DNA from: Anaerolineae bacterium
GTDB taxonomy: Bacteria; Chloroflexota; Anaerolineae; Anaerolineales; Anaerolineaceae
Length of the DNA: 64,000 bases
Assembly (NCBI GenBank): GCA_013314735.1
Contig: JABUFD010000009.1
Location: 31,778-95,777 of the forward strand
Direction of reading: 5' to 3'
Of this stretch, positions 54,627 to 63,208 are shown in pieces. A model generated the notes under the pieces. That model saw only the letters and a program-made list of their open reading frames with translations. It was not told the DNA's origin and did not search any database. The position numbers and the translations under genes are program-made. How positions within the stretch are numbered: position 1 is the stretch's first letter; each line of letters starts with the position of its first letter.

Positions 54627-56492
54627 TTAAATGCTCTGGAAGGTGACGCCAGCGTCTTTGCATTGCAGCTGGGTATTGGTTTTGCGGGCGTCGTTGTTGG
54701 CAAACAGGCTGTCGAGGCAGATCAACTGTTGGGGCCGGCGGGCAAGGACGTCCGCCAGCAGGGCGTCATCGAGATCGGAGAGAACGAGGGCGAGGGAGGA
54801 TTCGACCAGGAAATAGTGGCCTTCACCAACCTGGATGCGTTCCACGGCGGCGGTAAGGGGGTAGCCGGATTTCAGCAGCAGTTCATAGAGCAGGTTGGCT
54901 TCGCTGGCCTGTTCGTGAACCGGTTGTTCAAGCAGGCCCAATTGCTGTTCGAGCGCCTCACCACTGCCGATGCCGTCGCCGCGCCACAGTTTGAAATTGG
55001 AGGGTTTCAGTTTGAAGACTTTGAAGCCCAGGTCCTGTCCCTGTTCGGCAAACAGGGGATTTTCTTGAGATACTTTTTTAATAACTCTTTTAATCCTTTC
55101 CTTCCCAACATCAGCAACAGTATTAAAACCTAACTGATATGCGGGTGATTCTTTTTCTAATACCTCTGGTATCTGGATCAAGATAAATGAGTGATTTTTA
55201 GATAGTTCGACATTAAAGTCTATAACAGCTTGTGCAGTTGAACAAGAACCCGCGAAAAAATCAAGAATTATTACATTTTCTTCTTGCCATGTATAGCTGA
55301 GTAAATGGCGAATTAAAGATGACGGCTTTGGAAATGTAAACACTTTTCCATCACCAAAAAGTTCTTTTATTTCTGCAGTTCCAACTTGGGTATAAGGTCC
55401 TTCAAGCAGTGAGAATAACTTCGCACCTCTTTCCTCACCATTTTCATCAAAAAGATATTGCTTGTATCGAACAGACCAGTTCCCATTTGGTTGTTTTGAG
55501 ATGAGTAACTCATTATTTTTTAAGGCTTTAAGTACTCTGTCTTTTGACCATTGCCATTGTTTTTCTGGCCAAATATCTTCACCCTCAAAGGGTATGGGGA
55601 AACGCAAATTTGGTCTGTCATCCATGCTTGTTGTAGCTAAAGGTTGAGTACGAAAAGGTCCCCTAGTTTCTATTTTTTCATCGCTCCCTGTGTAGTATTT
55701 TCTGGTTTCTGGATTTGGTGGTAATTCAATAGCTTCAATAAAGGATTTATTTTTCGAATAGCAAAGAATATATTCATGCTGATCAACAACATAATTCGTT
55801 TTTGAACCACCACCATAAGTCTTTTTCCAAGCAATTTCATGTATAAAATTTTCTTCCCCGAAAATTTCGTCCAGCACCATACGCAAGTTATGAACTTCGT
55901 TATTATCTATGCTTACAAAAATGAGACCATCATCGACTAACAAGTTCTTTGCCAGATACAGGCGCGGGTACATCATCGAGAGCCAGTTGGAATGGTAGCG
56001 ACCGCTGTCTCTGCTGTTCTGGCGGAACTGGCCGTCTTTGAGCAGGTAGCCGTCTTCATCTTTCGCCTGGATGCGCTGCAAATACGCTTCGCGGCTTTCG
56101 GAGAAATCATCCGGGTACACAAAGGAATCATTGCCGGTGTTGTAGGGCGGGTCGATGTAGATCATCTTGATCTTGCCGTAGTACGATTTTTGCAGGATCT
56201 TGAGCACCTCGAGGTTCTCGCCTTCGATGAAGATGTTTTCGCTGCTGTCAAAGTTAACGGATTCTTCCGGCGCGGGGGCGAGGGTGGCGGTGGTGGGGGT
56301 TTGCAGGTTGCGGAAGGCGTCCGATTTCCCCGCCCAATTGAGAACATAGCGTTCGTTTTCAAGGTTGATGTCTGCGCCCAGGGCAAGTTGCAGTTTTTCC
56401 CAGTCAATGCGGCCTTCGCTGAAGGCTTCCGGCAGGATCGCTTGCAGCTGGCGCAGTTTGTCTTCGGTGATATTGATTGATTTCCCGTCCAT
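54627..56492 (-). CDS. mod: Type III DNA methyltransferase, Mod subunit
   Basis: A 621-aa adenine-N6 methyltransferase with beta-class motif order: DPPYNTG (residues 114-120) before the AdoMet motif FFAGSCSTAQA (about 412-422). The usual third glycine of FxGxG is Cys here. AAGGAG lies 7 nt before the ATG at 56492, which I prefer over longer starts. The middle of the gene (about 55060-55960) is clearly more AT-rich than both ends and covers the target-recognition region, which suggests domain exchange. It is co-transcribed with res. Confidence 0.95.
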   Translation of the reverse strand: MDGKSINITEDKLRQLQAILPEAFSEGRIDWEKLQLALGADINLENERYVLNWAGKSDAFRNLQTPTTATLAPAPEESVNFDSSENIFIEGENLEVLKILQKSYYGKIKMIYIDPPYNTGNDSFVYPDDFSESREAYLQRIQAKDEDGYLLKDGQFRQNSRDSGRYHSNWLSMMYPRLYLAKNLLVDDGLIFVSIDNNEVHNLRMVLDEIFGEENFIHEIAWKKTYGGGSKTNYVVDQHEYILCYSKNKSFIEAIELPPNPETRKYYTGSDEKIETRGPFRTQPLATTSMDDRPNLRFPIPFEGEDIWPEKQWQWSKDRVLKALKNNELLISKQPNGNWSVRYKQYLFDENGEERGAKLFSLLEGPYTQVGTAEIKELFGDGKVFTFPKPSSLIRHLLSYTWQEENVIILDFFAGSCSTAQAVIDFNVELSKNHSFILIQIPEVLEKESPAYQLGFNTVADVGKERIKRVIKKVSQENPLFAEQGQDLGFKVFKLKPSNFKLWRGDGIGSGEALEQQLGLLEQPVHEQASEANLLYELLLKSGYPLTAAVERIQVGEGHYFLVESSLALVLSDLDDALLADVLARRPQQLICLDSLFANNDARKTNTQLQCKDAGVTFQSI

Positions 56493-57096
56493 GGTGATCT
56501 CCTTGTCGAACCCCATTAATTCTACGGCAGGAATGGGTTTTTTGCCAACCGGCAGGACAGCGAATTTCCGCGCCAATATCGCCACCGTCCGTTTTGTGCC
56601 CGTTCGCAGCCCCGCACGTAGGGGCGCGGCTCAGCCGCGCCGGCCGTTGGGCAACAACCGCTTGGCATGGGAATCACAAACCCCGCGTTAACACGCACCC
56701 CGCGTTGAATCACCCCTCGACAAGCTCGGGGTGCGTGATAGCGAGGGGTGAATGTCCGCGGGATGATTCGCCGGGCAGGAATGCTTGCGGGGAATTGTGG
56801 TTTGTGAAAGTCAATACCCGCTTTCCTGCCGCTACGAAAATGGGGGATGCATCCCAGGAATCATTCTGCAAACACCAAACCGCCAAATCTGCCGGTTCGC
56901 CGCCGGATGCCGCCGCACACGTAGGGGCGCGGCTGAACCGCGCCGGCCGTGGGGCAACAGCCGCTTGGCATGGGGATCACATATCCACCCCTCGACAGGC
57001 TCGGGGTGCGTTATGATGTGGGGTGCGTTGCTACGCGGGGTGCGTTATGATGTGGGGTGCGTTGCTACGCGGGGTGCGTTATGATATGAGGGATAC
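56493..57096. repeat. Gene-free 600-bp region rich in dispersed repeats
   Basis: Two copies of the GC palindrome with a shared tail lie at 56618-56680 and 56921-56985 (both continue CAACAxCCGCTTGGCATGGG). Motifs of the CTCGACAAGCTCGGGGTGCG type lie at 56717-56740 and 56990-57010. No gene is supported. Confidence 0.7.
57003..57087 (+). repeat. 17-bp alternating tandem repeat, five units
   Basis: GGGGTGCGTTATGATGT and GGGGTGCGTTGCTACGC alternate five times (57003, 57020, 57037, 57054, 57071), so the higher-order period is 34 bp. It lies just past the end of the MoxR/DUF58 operon and begins inside a GGGGTGCG motif of the dispersed repeat. Confidence 0.9.
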
Positions 57097-57609
57097 TTAC
57101 TCCCCCTTGTTGCGCAGGCGCATCAGTGCCGCCCCCAGCAGGTACACCGCCAGCAAGGCCGCCACGGCAATTGCCACAAACCCCAGCTGAATCTCCACCA
57201 AAATCGGGAGCAGGGTCAGCAGGTAGGCGCCCCCCAGCACCAGTGCCAGGCGGCGCAGGCGCAGGTTCTCCATGCGGCGCTGGTCAAAGACGGCATCAAA
57301 GCGCAGCAGGTCGCCGATGAATTCGGAGAGGTTCCACACCGCCAGGTTGAGGCACAGCAGGCCGGCCATCAGTGCCAGCGGCAGGCCCTCCACCACCCCC
57401 AGCACGCTGAACAGGGTAAACAGCAAAAACAGCAGCCGGTCGCCGAAGTGCTGATCCGCGATCAACAGCGCCAGGCGCATCGCGCCGAACACGGCGGCGG
57501 CAATCACGAACCCCCACAACGGCTCGAGGGCGGCCGCGGCGGCAAAGCCGGCCGCCGTCAGCACCAGCAGCACGCCGGTAATGCGCTTGATGCGCCGGTT
57601 GGGTTTCAC
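57097..57609 (-). CDS. Small membrane protein of unknown function in the MoxR/DUF58 operon
   Basis: A 170-aa protein with about four transmembrane helices (starting near residues 10, 32, 60 and 122) and a charged stretch DAVFDQRRMENLRLRR between helices 3 and 4. I do not recognise a family. Its ATG overlaps the DUF58 stop by 4 bp, so it is the last gene of the operon and translationally coupled. Confidence 0.75.
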   Translation of the reverse strand: MKPNRRIKRITGVLLVLTAAGFAAAAALEPLWGFVIAAAVFGAMRLALLIADQHFGDRLLFLLFTLFSVLGVVEGLPLALMAGLLCLNLAVWNLSEFIGDLLRFDAVFDQRRMENLRLRRLALVLGGAYLLTLLPILVEIQLGFVAIAVAALLAVYLLGAALMRLRNKGE

Positions 57610-58892
57610 AGGCTCCTCCGTTGGCCGTGCAGTGCGCCGCGCGCGCCAAACGAAGCCCGCTGCAGCGCGCCTTCCAGCGGCTGGCCCACCTGCCAGTTGA
57701 TCACCTGCGTGCCGCCCTGGCGCAGCTGCTGCAGCATGAATTCGCGCTCGGCAAACGCCAGGCGGTACGCCAGGCTGCTGGCATCACCGTTTTCAGCGGC
57801 TTCAAACGCCACCGGGTTGGGGCTGATCACCAGCACCTCGTATCCAAAGGCGCGCATTTTGGTGATGTAAGGGATATCCTCCATCACAATCGGGCTGATC
57901 ATCACGATCTGCGAACCGGGGGTGAAAAAGCGCACCGGCAGGTTGTCAAAGTTGGTGAGGGCGAAGTTAACGATCGGGGTCACGCTCGCCAGGGTATCGA
58001 GGATGCGGTGCGCCTGGTGCTTGCCGTAGCCGGGAAAGACGCGCTTTTTGCCGGAGCCATACACCAGCAGGCTGACGCGGTGGCCGTCATCGAGAAAACG
58101 CTGTGCCAGCGAAGCCGCCGCGCGTACGCCGTACTCGAACAAGCTGCCGCGGCTGTTGACCAGGTTCACGCGCTGGCGCGCATCGAGGATGATGCCGACA
58201 TCGGTCACCTGTTCCTGCTCCATCACGTTGGTATAAAAGCGGCGGTCATCTCGCGCGCTCATCTTCCAGTTAATATGCCGCAGCGAATCACCGGGCTGGT
58301 ATTCGCGCACGGTGAAAAAATCCACCCCGGTGCCCCCGCGGCGCGAGGCGATCGACCCCGCGAAGCCGTGGGTGAATGCCGGGCGGATGCGTACCGATTT
58401 GAGCTTCTCGCCCTGGGGGTGGATCATGAACAGGCTGGGGGTTTCGTAGTGGTGCACCACCTCGAAGCAATCCTGCAAGCCCTGGGCGCTGGTTTCCACC
58501 ACAAAATCCTGGTAGGCGCCGCGGTAGGCGGTCACCGCGTATTGCAGCGTGAGGGTTTCCCCCGCCGGCAGGTGCGCGATGAGCGAGGTGCTGCCGCCGT
58601 CCTGCAGCTGCAGGCGGCGCGAGAACTGGTCACGCGCGGTGAATTGCGCCACAGCCTGGCCCACATTGGTGATCTGCAACGTGACGGTGACCGGCTTGCC
58701 CTGCACCGCCCGCACGGGATCGATGCTGCGGTGCAGCGAGAGCGCCGCCCCCGCCGGGCGCAGCACCCAGGCCGCAGCCAGGTAGAACAACAGCGGCAGC
58801 GCCAGGATCACCAACCCGCGCTGCAGCAGGCCAATGCCCAGCAGCGCCAGCAGGAACACCAGGATCACCAGGAGGAACAGGTTACGCTTCAT
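57606..58892 (-). CDS. DUF58 protein, MoxR-associated
   Basis: A 428-aa protein with two N-terminal transmembrane helices (about 5-24 and 26-48), a beta-sandwich region and the DUF58 signature REYQPGDSLRHINWKMSAR. The C-terminal half is von Willebrand A-like, with DVGIILDARQ as a metal-site-like strand. DUF58 proteins are regular partners of MoxR AAA+ ATPases and are thought to act in assembly or maturation of envelope complexes. It begins 19 bp after moxR. Confidence 0.92.
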   Translation of the reverse strand: MKRNLFLLVILVFLLALLGIGLLQRGLVILALPLLFYLAAAWVLRPAGAALSLHRSIDPVRAVQGKPVTVTLQITNVGQAVAQFTARDQFSRRLQLQDGGSTSLIAHLPAGETLTLQYAVTAYRGAYQDFVVETSAQGLQDCFEVVHHYETPSLFMIHPQGEKLKSVRIRPAFTHGFAGSIASRRGGTGVDFFTVREYQPGDSLRHINWKMSARDDRRFYTNVMEQEQVTDVGIILDARQRVNLVNSRGSLFEYGVRAAASLAQRFLDDGHRVSLLVYGSGKKRVFPGYGKHQAHRILDTLASVTPIVNFALTNFDNLPVRFFTPGSQIVMISPIVMEDIPYITKMRAFGYEVLVISPNPVAFEAAENGDASSLAYRLAFAEREFMLQQLRQGGTQVINWQVGQPLEGALQRASFGARGALHGQRRSL

Positions 58893-58911
58893 CAGCTCAA
58901 CCGGGCGCGGA

Positions 58912-59892
58912 TCAGGCGCGGGATTCCTTCATCACCGGCACCGGCACGGCGTTGATCACCTCGGTCAGCACGCGTTCGACCGCGTTGGGGCTGGACCACA
59001 GTTCGGGATCGAGGATCACGCGGTGGGTGAGTACCGGGCGCACAAAGCGGCGCACGTCATCCGGCAGCACGAAGGTTTTGCCGTTCATGGCCGCCCAGGC
59101 ACGGCTGAGCTTGAGCAACGCCAGGCTGGCGCGCGGGCTGGCGCCGACCGCCACCGAACGGTGCACGCGGGTTTGCTGCACCAGTTCCACAATGTACTGC
59201 TCAATGTCGGCATCGAGGTAGACTTCCTCCACCAGGCGGCTGGCCTGCAGCAGGCGCTGGGCGTCGGCCACCACGCCGAGGGAAAAATCATCTTCCTTGC
59301 GCTCGCGGCGGCGGTGGATGATCTCTTTTTCTTCGGTCAGGCTGGGATACCCCACGGAGAGCTTCATCATAAAGCGGTCCAGCTGGGCTTCCGGCAGGGG
59401 GAAAGTGCCTTCGTATTCAATCGGGTTCTGGGTGGCGATCACCAAAAACGGCTCCGGCAGGGGCATGGTCACGCCTTCCAGCGTCACCTGGTGTTCCTGC
59501 ATCGCCTCCAGCAGCGCGCTCTGGGTGCGGGGGCTGGCGCGGTTGATCTCATCCGCCAGGATGATGTTGGCAAACACCGGCCCCTGGCGCAGGATGAACT
59601 TGTTCTCGCTGCGGTCATAGACATAGCCGCCGGTGATGTCGCCGGGCAGCAGGTCGGGCGTGAACTGGATGCGGCGGAAGGTCATCCCCAGGGTATCGGC
59701 AAAGCTATTGGCGATCAGGGTTTTGGCCAGGCCGGGGTAATCTTCCAGCAGCACATGCCCGCCGGCCAGGAAAGCGGCAAACAGGTTTTCCAGCACCTCG
59801 CGCTTGCCGACAATCGCCTTGCCGACTTCATCCAGCACCTGGCGGTTAAGGGCGCTGACGGTGTTTTCGGTTTCAGGGTTGGGTTGATTCAT
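58912..59892 (-). CDS. MoxR-family AAA+ ATPase
   Basis: A 326-aa AAA+ chaperone-like ATPase. Walker A region LLEDYPGLAKT (48-58; GLAKT replaces GxGKT as usual in MoxR), Walker B IILADEINRASPRTQSALLE, and sensor motif IATQNPIEYEGTFPLPEAQLDRF. The ATG at 59892 lies inside the end of the preceding membrane-protein gene (20-bp overlap). It works with DUF58 on a substrate not identified here. Confidence 0.96.
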   Translation of the reverse strand: MNQPNPETENTVSALNRQVLDEVGKAIVGKREVLENLFAAFLAGGHVLLEDYPGLAKTLIANSFADTLGMTFRRIQFTPDLLPGDITGGYVYDRSENKFILRQGPVFANIILADEINRASPRTQSALLEAMQEHQVTLEGVTMPLPEPFLVIATQNPIEYEGTFPLPEAQLDRFMMKLSVGYPSLTEEKEIIHRRRERKEDDFSLGVVADAQRLLQASRLVEEVYLDADIEQYIVELVQQTRVHRSVAVGASPRASLALLKLSRAWAAMNGKTFVLPDDVRRFVRPVLTHRVILDPELWSSPNAVERVLTEVINAVPVPVMKESRA

Positions 59893-60556
59893 CGCGGACG
59901 ATCTCCAATCTTTCTTCAATAAAATGAATGATGGCATTCACTTGCTCTTCCATGGCGGGGTCGGGGGTTTCCGGCAGGGGCAGCCCCAGCTGCCTGGCGA
60001 TGCGGGTCATCATGGCATCCAGCCCGGTTTTCACCGGCCGGCTGGAGCGCAATTCGCGGTCGCGGATCAGGGCATCGACCAGGGGTGGAAGCACCGCTTC
60101 ACCGCGCATCACGCGGCGCTCGATCTCCTCCCACGGGCGGTGTTCCTGGTGGGCGATGATCTCCAAAATCAGGCGGCGCGTGTTGCGGGCAAAATCATTG
60201 CGCGCGAAGTTGCTGCGGGTGAGGGTGCCGGTTTCCATGCGCCAGAAGCGATAGCGCGAGGCGGAATCCGCCGGGTAGGGCGGCACATTGTCATCCTCAA
60301 AATTCAGCCAGCTCACCTGGCCGTCAAAAGTGTGGTACACGGCGCGGATGGCAAGCACCACCAGCACCAGGAACAGCACAAACAGGTACAGCCCCTGCGG
60401 CACGGCATTGATGCCGTAGCGCAGCACGATCAAAAAACGGTAGAGCGGCAGCACCACCGTATCGCGCAGGAAACTCCAGAAAAACAGCGACAGCACCGCG
60501 AACACCACCATCACCCCAAAGGCGGTGATCCACAGGCGCGGATTCTTCAGCTTCAT
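59873..60556 (-). CDS. Two-helix membrane protein of unknown function in the MoxR operon
   Basis: A 227-aa protein with two transmembrane helices (about residues 8-30 and 52-72) and a mostly helical cytoplasmic part containing ARNTRRLILEIIAHQE and a basic/acidic C-terminus. I do not recognise the family. Its start overlaps the DUF4129 stop by 4 bp and its end overlaps moxR by 20 bp, so it belongs to the same coupled operon. Confidence 0.78.
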   Translation of the reverse strand: MKLKNPRLWITAFGVMVVFAVLSLFFWSFLRDTVVLPLYRFLIVLRYGINAVPQGLYLFVLFLVLVVLAIRAVYHTFDGQVSWLNFEDDNVPPYPADSASRYRFWRMETGTLTRSNFARNDFARNTRRLILEIIAHQEHRPWEEIERRVMRGEAVLPPLVDALIRDRELRSSRPVKTGLDAMMTRIARQLGLPLPETPDPAMEEQVNAIIHFIEERLEIVRDESTQP

Positions 60557-61452
60557 GCCGCCTCCGTTTTCAGGGCGCGGATGCCCTGAACGATCTCGGT
60601 CAGGCAGGCGACGGCGCGGGTTTCCTCGCCGCTGCCGGGCGGATTGCCGCCGTAGCGCGCCTGTTCGAACAACTGGGTCAGGGTGCGCAGGGGGGCACCG
60701 GGCAGGCCTTTGCCTTCGAGGAACAGCTCAAAATCACGGGCGGTCATGGTACGGTCGCGCGCCAACCCCAACTCCTGGCGCACCAGGCGGTTCATTTCGG
60801 CGTAACTGCGCAGGATGGCGGTGCTCAGGTCACCGCCGGATTGGATGTCATCGATGGCACGCTGCGCCTCATCCGCCAACTGGTCGAGGGCGGTGGGGGC
60901 TTTGGCCTTGCGCTTGTTAAAATACCACCACAGGCCCAGCCCAAGCGCGCCGGCTGCCACCGCGATCACGGTGATCACCACGCCGGTCAGCCACTGCGGA
61001 GCTTCATCCGGCAGGTCGGGCAGGGGTTGGCCGGCAAAGGTATCCATCTCGAATTCAAACGAATCACCGGCGGCCATCTCTTCCTGTTCGGGGAAGACCA
61101 TTTCTTCGGGCTGTTCCTGGTTTTCGATGATGTTGGCCAGCAGGGTCAGCATCGCGATCAGGATCAGGTCGGCGGCCAGGCGGCGGCGCCCCTGGGGGGT
61201 GGTGAGGGCGTTGATCACATACACCGGCAGCAGCAGCACCGCCAGGGCGAGGAAGCCGCGGATGATCGTGATCCAGATCTCACCACTGCCCGCTTCCAGC
61301 CCGGCGCCGGCGGTGCCGGCTTCGTTCTCTAGCGGGATGGTATAGCCCGGCGAGAGCTGCAGGTTGCCCAGGCTCATTGCCAGCAATACAAGCAGCAGCG
61401 CCGCGGCAGCAAACAGGACCAATGTCCACCCCGATGCATTCTTCAGTGTCAT
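60553..61452 (-). CDS. DUF4129-domain membrane protein, first gene of the MoxR operon
   Basis: A 299-aa protein with an N-terminal helix (about 10-30), two further helices (about 67-88 and 96-112), an acidic extracellular segment (EEMVFPEQEEMAAGDSFEFE), a helix near 160-182 and a C-terminal helical DUF4129-like domain (ILRSYAEMNRLV, then TARDFELFLE). DUF4129 usually accompanies MoxR, DUF58 and transglutaminase genes; no transglutaminase is present here. TACAAT ends 7 nt before the ATG with no ribosome binding site. Confidence 0.82.
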   Translation of the reverse strand: MTLKNASGWTLVLFAAAALLLVLLAMSLGNLQLSPGYTIPLENEAGTAGAGLEAGSGEIWITIIRGFLALAVLLLPVYVINALTTPQGRRRLAADLILIAMLTLLANIIENQEQPEEMVFPEQEEMAAGDSFEFEMDTFAGQPLPDLPDEAPQWLTGVVITVIAVAAGALGLGLWWYFNKRKAKAPTALDQLADEAQRAIDDIQSGGDLSTAILRSYAEMNRLVRQELGLARDRTMTARDFELFLEGKGLPGAPLRTLTQLFEQARYGGNPPGSGEETRAVACLTEIVQGIRALKTEAA

Positions 61453-61459
61453 GCATTGA

Positions 61460-61465
61460 ATTGTA
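61460..61465 (-). promoter_or_regulatory. TACAAT box directly before the DUF4129 gene
   Basis: Minus-strand GATACAAT, seven bases, then ATG at 61452. An inverted repeat TGACA-CA-TGTCA at 61490-61501 lies just upstream of the promoter and may be an operator. Confidence 0.45.
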
Positions 61466-61547
61466 TCACAGCGCTTTTTGCCGGATACATGACACATGTC
61501 ACATCCGGGCGATGGATTAATATTTTGTTACGAAAACCAATCCGCGC

Positions 61548-62035
61548 GGTGTGCCTTTGACGTTCCGAACCACCCTTTCACACTTACCTTCGCCATTCCA
61601 TCCCGGAGGGAGGCAGTCAGGTCACGAACACCAGCAGCGCAAGTCCCTCCCTCCGGGATGGAGGTTCGGGAGTGTAACATCCGCCATTCCCAACGTTCAC
61701 CACCGCGGCGTGACTTTGACGTTCCGAACAAACATTTTCAACTTACCTCCGCCATCCCATCCCGGAGGGAGGCAGTCAGGTCACGAGCGCAAGCGGCGCA
61801 AGTTCCTCCCTCCGGGATGGAGGTTCGGGAATGTACCATGCACCATTCCCAACGTTAACCACCGCGGCGTGACTTTGACGTTCCGAACCACCGTTTCACA
61901 CTTACCATCGCCATCCCATCCCGGAGGGAGGCAGCCAGGTCACGAACACCAGCAGCGCAAGTCCCTCCCTCCGGGATGGAGGTTCGGGAGCGCAACAGCA
62001 ACCATTCCCAATGTTCATCACCGCGGGTATGCTAC
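61548..62035 (+). repeat. 159-bp tandem hairpin repeat, locus 4
   Basis: Three full units in the same orientation as locus 1. The reference motif starts at 61594, 61753 and 61912, exactly 159 bp apart. All three have intact 16-bp arms. The loop keeps CAGTCAGGTCACGA in two units and differs at a few positions elsewhere. The locus ends right at the stop codon of the SH3-like lipoprotein gene. Confidence 0.92.
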
Positions 62036-62862
62036 GGCTTGGGCCAGGGAATCGGCAGGGGTTCGCTGTAGCCGTGCTTCTCCACCGTGTACAGGTGGCC
62101 GTACGAGGGCATGGCGCAGCCCGCGCCGTCTTTGACCACGTACGAGGTGGTGTACTGGTCGGGGAACGAAACTGTCCACCACAGGTAATGCCCGTCCTGG
62201 CACACCCAGGCCTCGATGAAGTAACCGCGGTCATCATCCTCGGTCATCCACACCAGGTCCCAGCTGATGGTGACCTCATCGCCGTTGCGGTAGGCGGTCA
62301 CGCTTTCCGGCGGACCGTACATATTGGAACCGATCGTCTGCAAATTGGGTTCGGTGAAGAAAATCCCACTGATATCCCCGGTGACATCGACCACGGTGTT
62401 GGAGGCCCAGCACATGTACTTGAGCTTGTCGAACTTGATCAACAGCCAGCCGCTGTAGGCAAAGCGCCCCTGCACCATGCCGGTGTCCCCGGGATACAGG
62501 TCGGCGGCATGCAGGTAGGCTTTGGAAGGGCCGTAGCGGCAGTGCGCCTGCTTGTTGACCACCACGGTGGGGAATTCCGGCGTGGGGGTGAGGGTTTCGG
62601 TAGGGGTGGCGGTCTCGGTCGGCGTCCGGGTGGCGGTCGCCGTGGCGGTGGGTGTGGGTGTTTCCGTGGGAGTGGCGGTGTGGGTAGGGGTGGCGGTGGG
62701 GGTGGCGGTATGGGTCCCGGTAGGGGTGGCCGTCCACAGCGCCGCGGTGGCGGTTTGCAGCGAGGCCTGGCGGCGCACCTGCATGTCCTGCAGCGGCGCG
62801 CATGCCCCTGCCAGCAGCAGCAACACCATCCCAAGCATGATCCGCGCGGTGCATTTCTTCAT
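62032..62862 (-). CDS. Lipoprotein with Thr/Pro linker and SH3-like domain
   Basis: A 276-aa surface lipoprotein. The signal ends in LLLLAGAC with Cys21. Residues 38-95 are a Thr/Pro/Ala repeat (TATPT units). Then a bacterial SH3-like module follows (VNKQAHCRYGPSKAYLHAAD through WLLIKFDK) and a C-terminal domain of unknown type with several tryptophans and cysteines. Such proteins probably bind cell-wall or surface polymers. TACAAT ends 7 nt before the ATG, so it is probably leaderless. Confidence 0.82.
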   Translation of the reverse strand: MKKCTARIMLGMVLLLLAGACAPLQDMQVRRQASLQTATAALWTATPTGTHTATPTATPTHTATPTETPTPTATATATRTPTETATPTETLTPTPEFPTVVVNKQAHCRYGPSKAYLHAADLYPGDTGMVQGRFAYSGWLLIKFDKLKYMCWASNTVVDVTGDISGIFFTEPNLQTIGSNMYGPPESVTAYRNGDEVTISWDLVWMTEDDDRGYFIEAWVCQDGHYLWWTVSFPDQYTTSYVVKDGAGCAMPSYGHLYTVEKHGYSEPLPIPWPKP

Positions 62863-62869
62863 GAATGTG

Positions 62870-62875
62870 ATTGTA
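62870..62875 (-). promoter_or_regulatory. TACAAT box directly before the SH3-like lipoprotein gene
   Basis: Minus-strand GTGATACAAT, seven bases, then ATG at 62862, the same arrangement as at the DUF4129 gene. Confidence 0.45.
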
Positions 62876-63015
62876 TCACGCCCGCCGCAAAATGCGTGCG
62901 GCTGACAAAGCTGTTAATAGAACCGCAAGGATGCGTGCGAACCCTCCACCCGGGCATGGGTCCCATTCGCCACAGTACAGGCAGGTGAAGCTGTTTCACG
63001 CTGCCCCGCCTGCCC

Positions 63016-63078
63016 CCATCCCGGATGTGGGTATGGAAACAACGGTCAGCGCTACCTCACTCCCCACATCCGGGATGG
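63016..63078 (+). repeat. Single diverged hairpin unit related to the 159-bp family
   Basis: CCATCCCGGATGTGGG (63016-63031) pairs perfectly with CCCACATCCGGGATGG (63063-63078) around a 31-nt loop. The outer arm bases match the 159-bp family, but inner bases differ on both sides in a compensating way. Upstream, TTTCACGCTGCCCCGCCTGC resembles the family's TTTCACACTTACCTCCGCC. The rest of 62863-63208 shows no gene. Confidence 0.8.
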
Positions 63079-63208
63079 AATGGAGCAGCGAAACGCCGAC
63101 CGGGTGGATGGGAACGTCAAGAGAGCAAACCGCCGATTTCCCACGCAACTGGTGTCCAGTCCTCAACTGGTATCCAGTCCGTACCTGGTGTCCAATCCAC
63201 GCCGCGCT

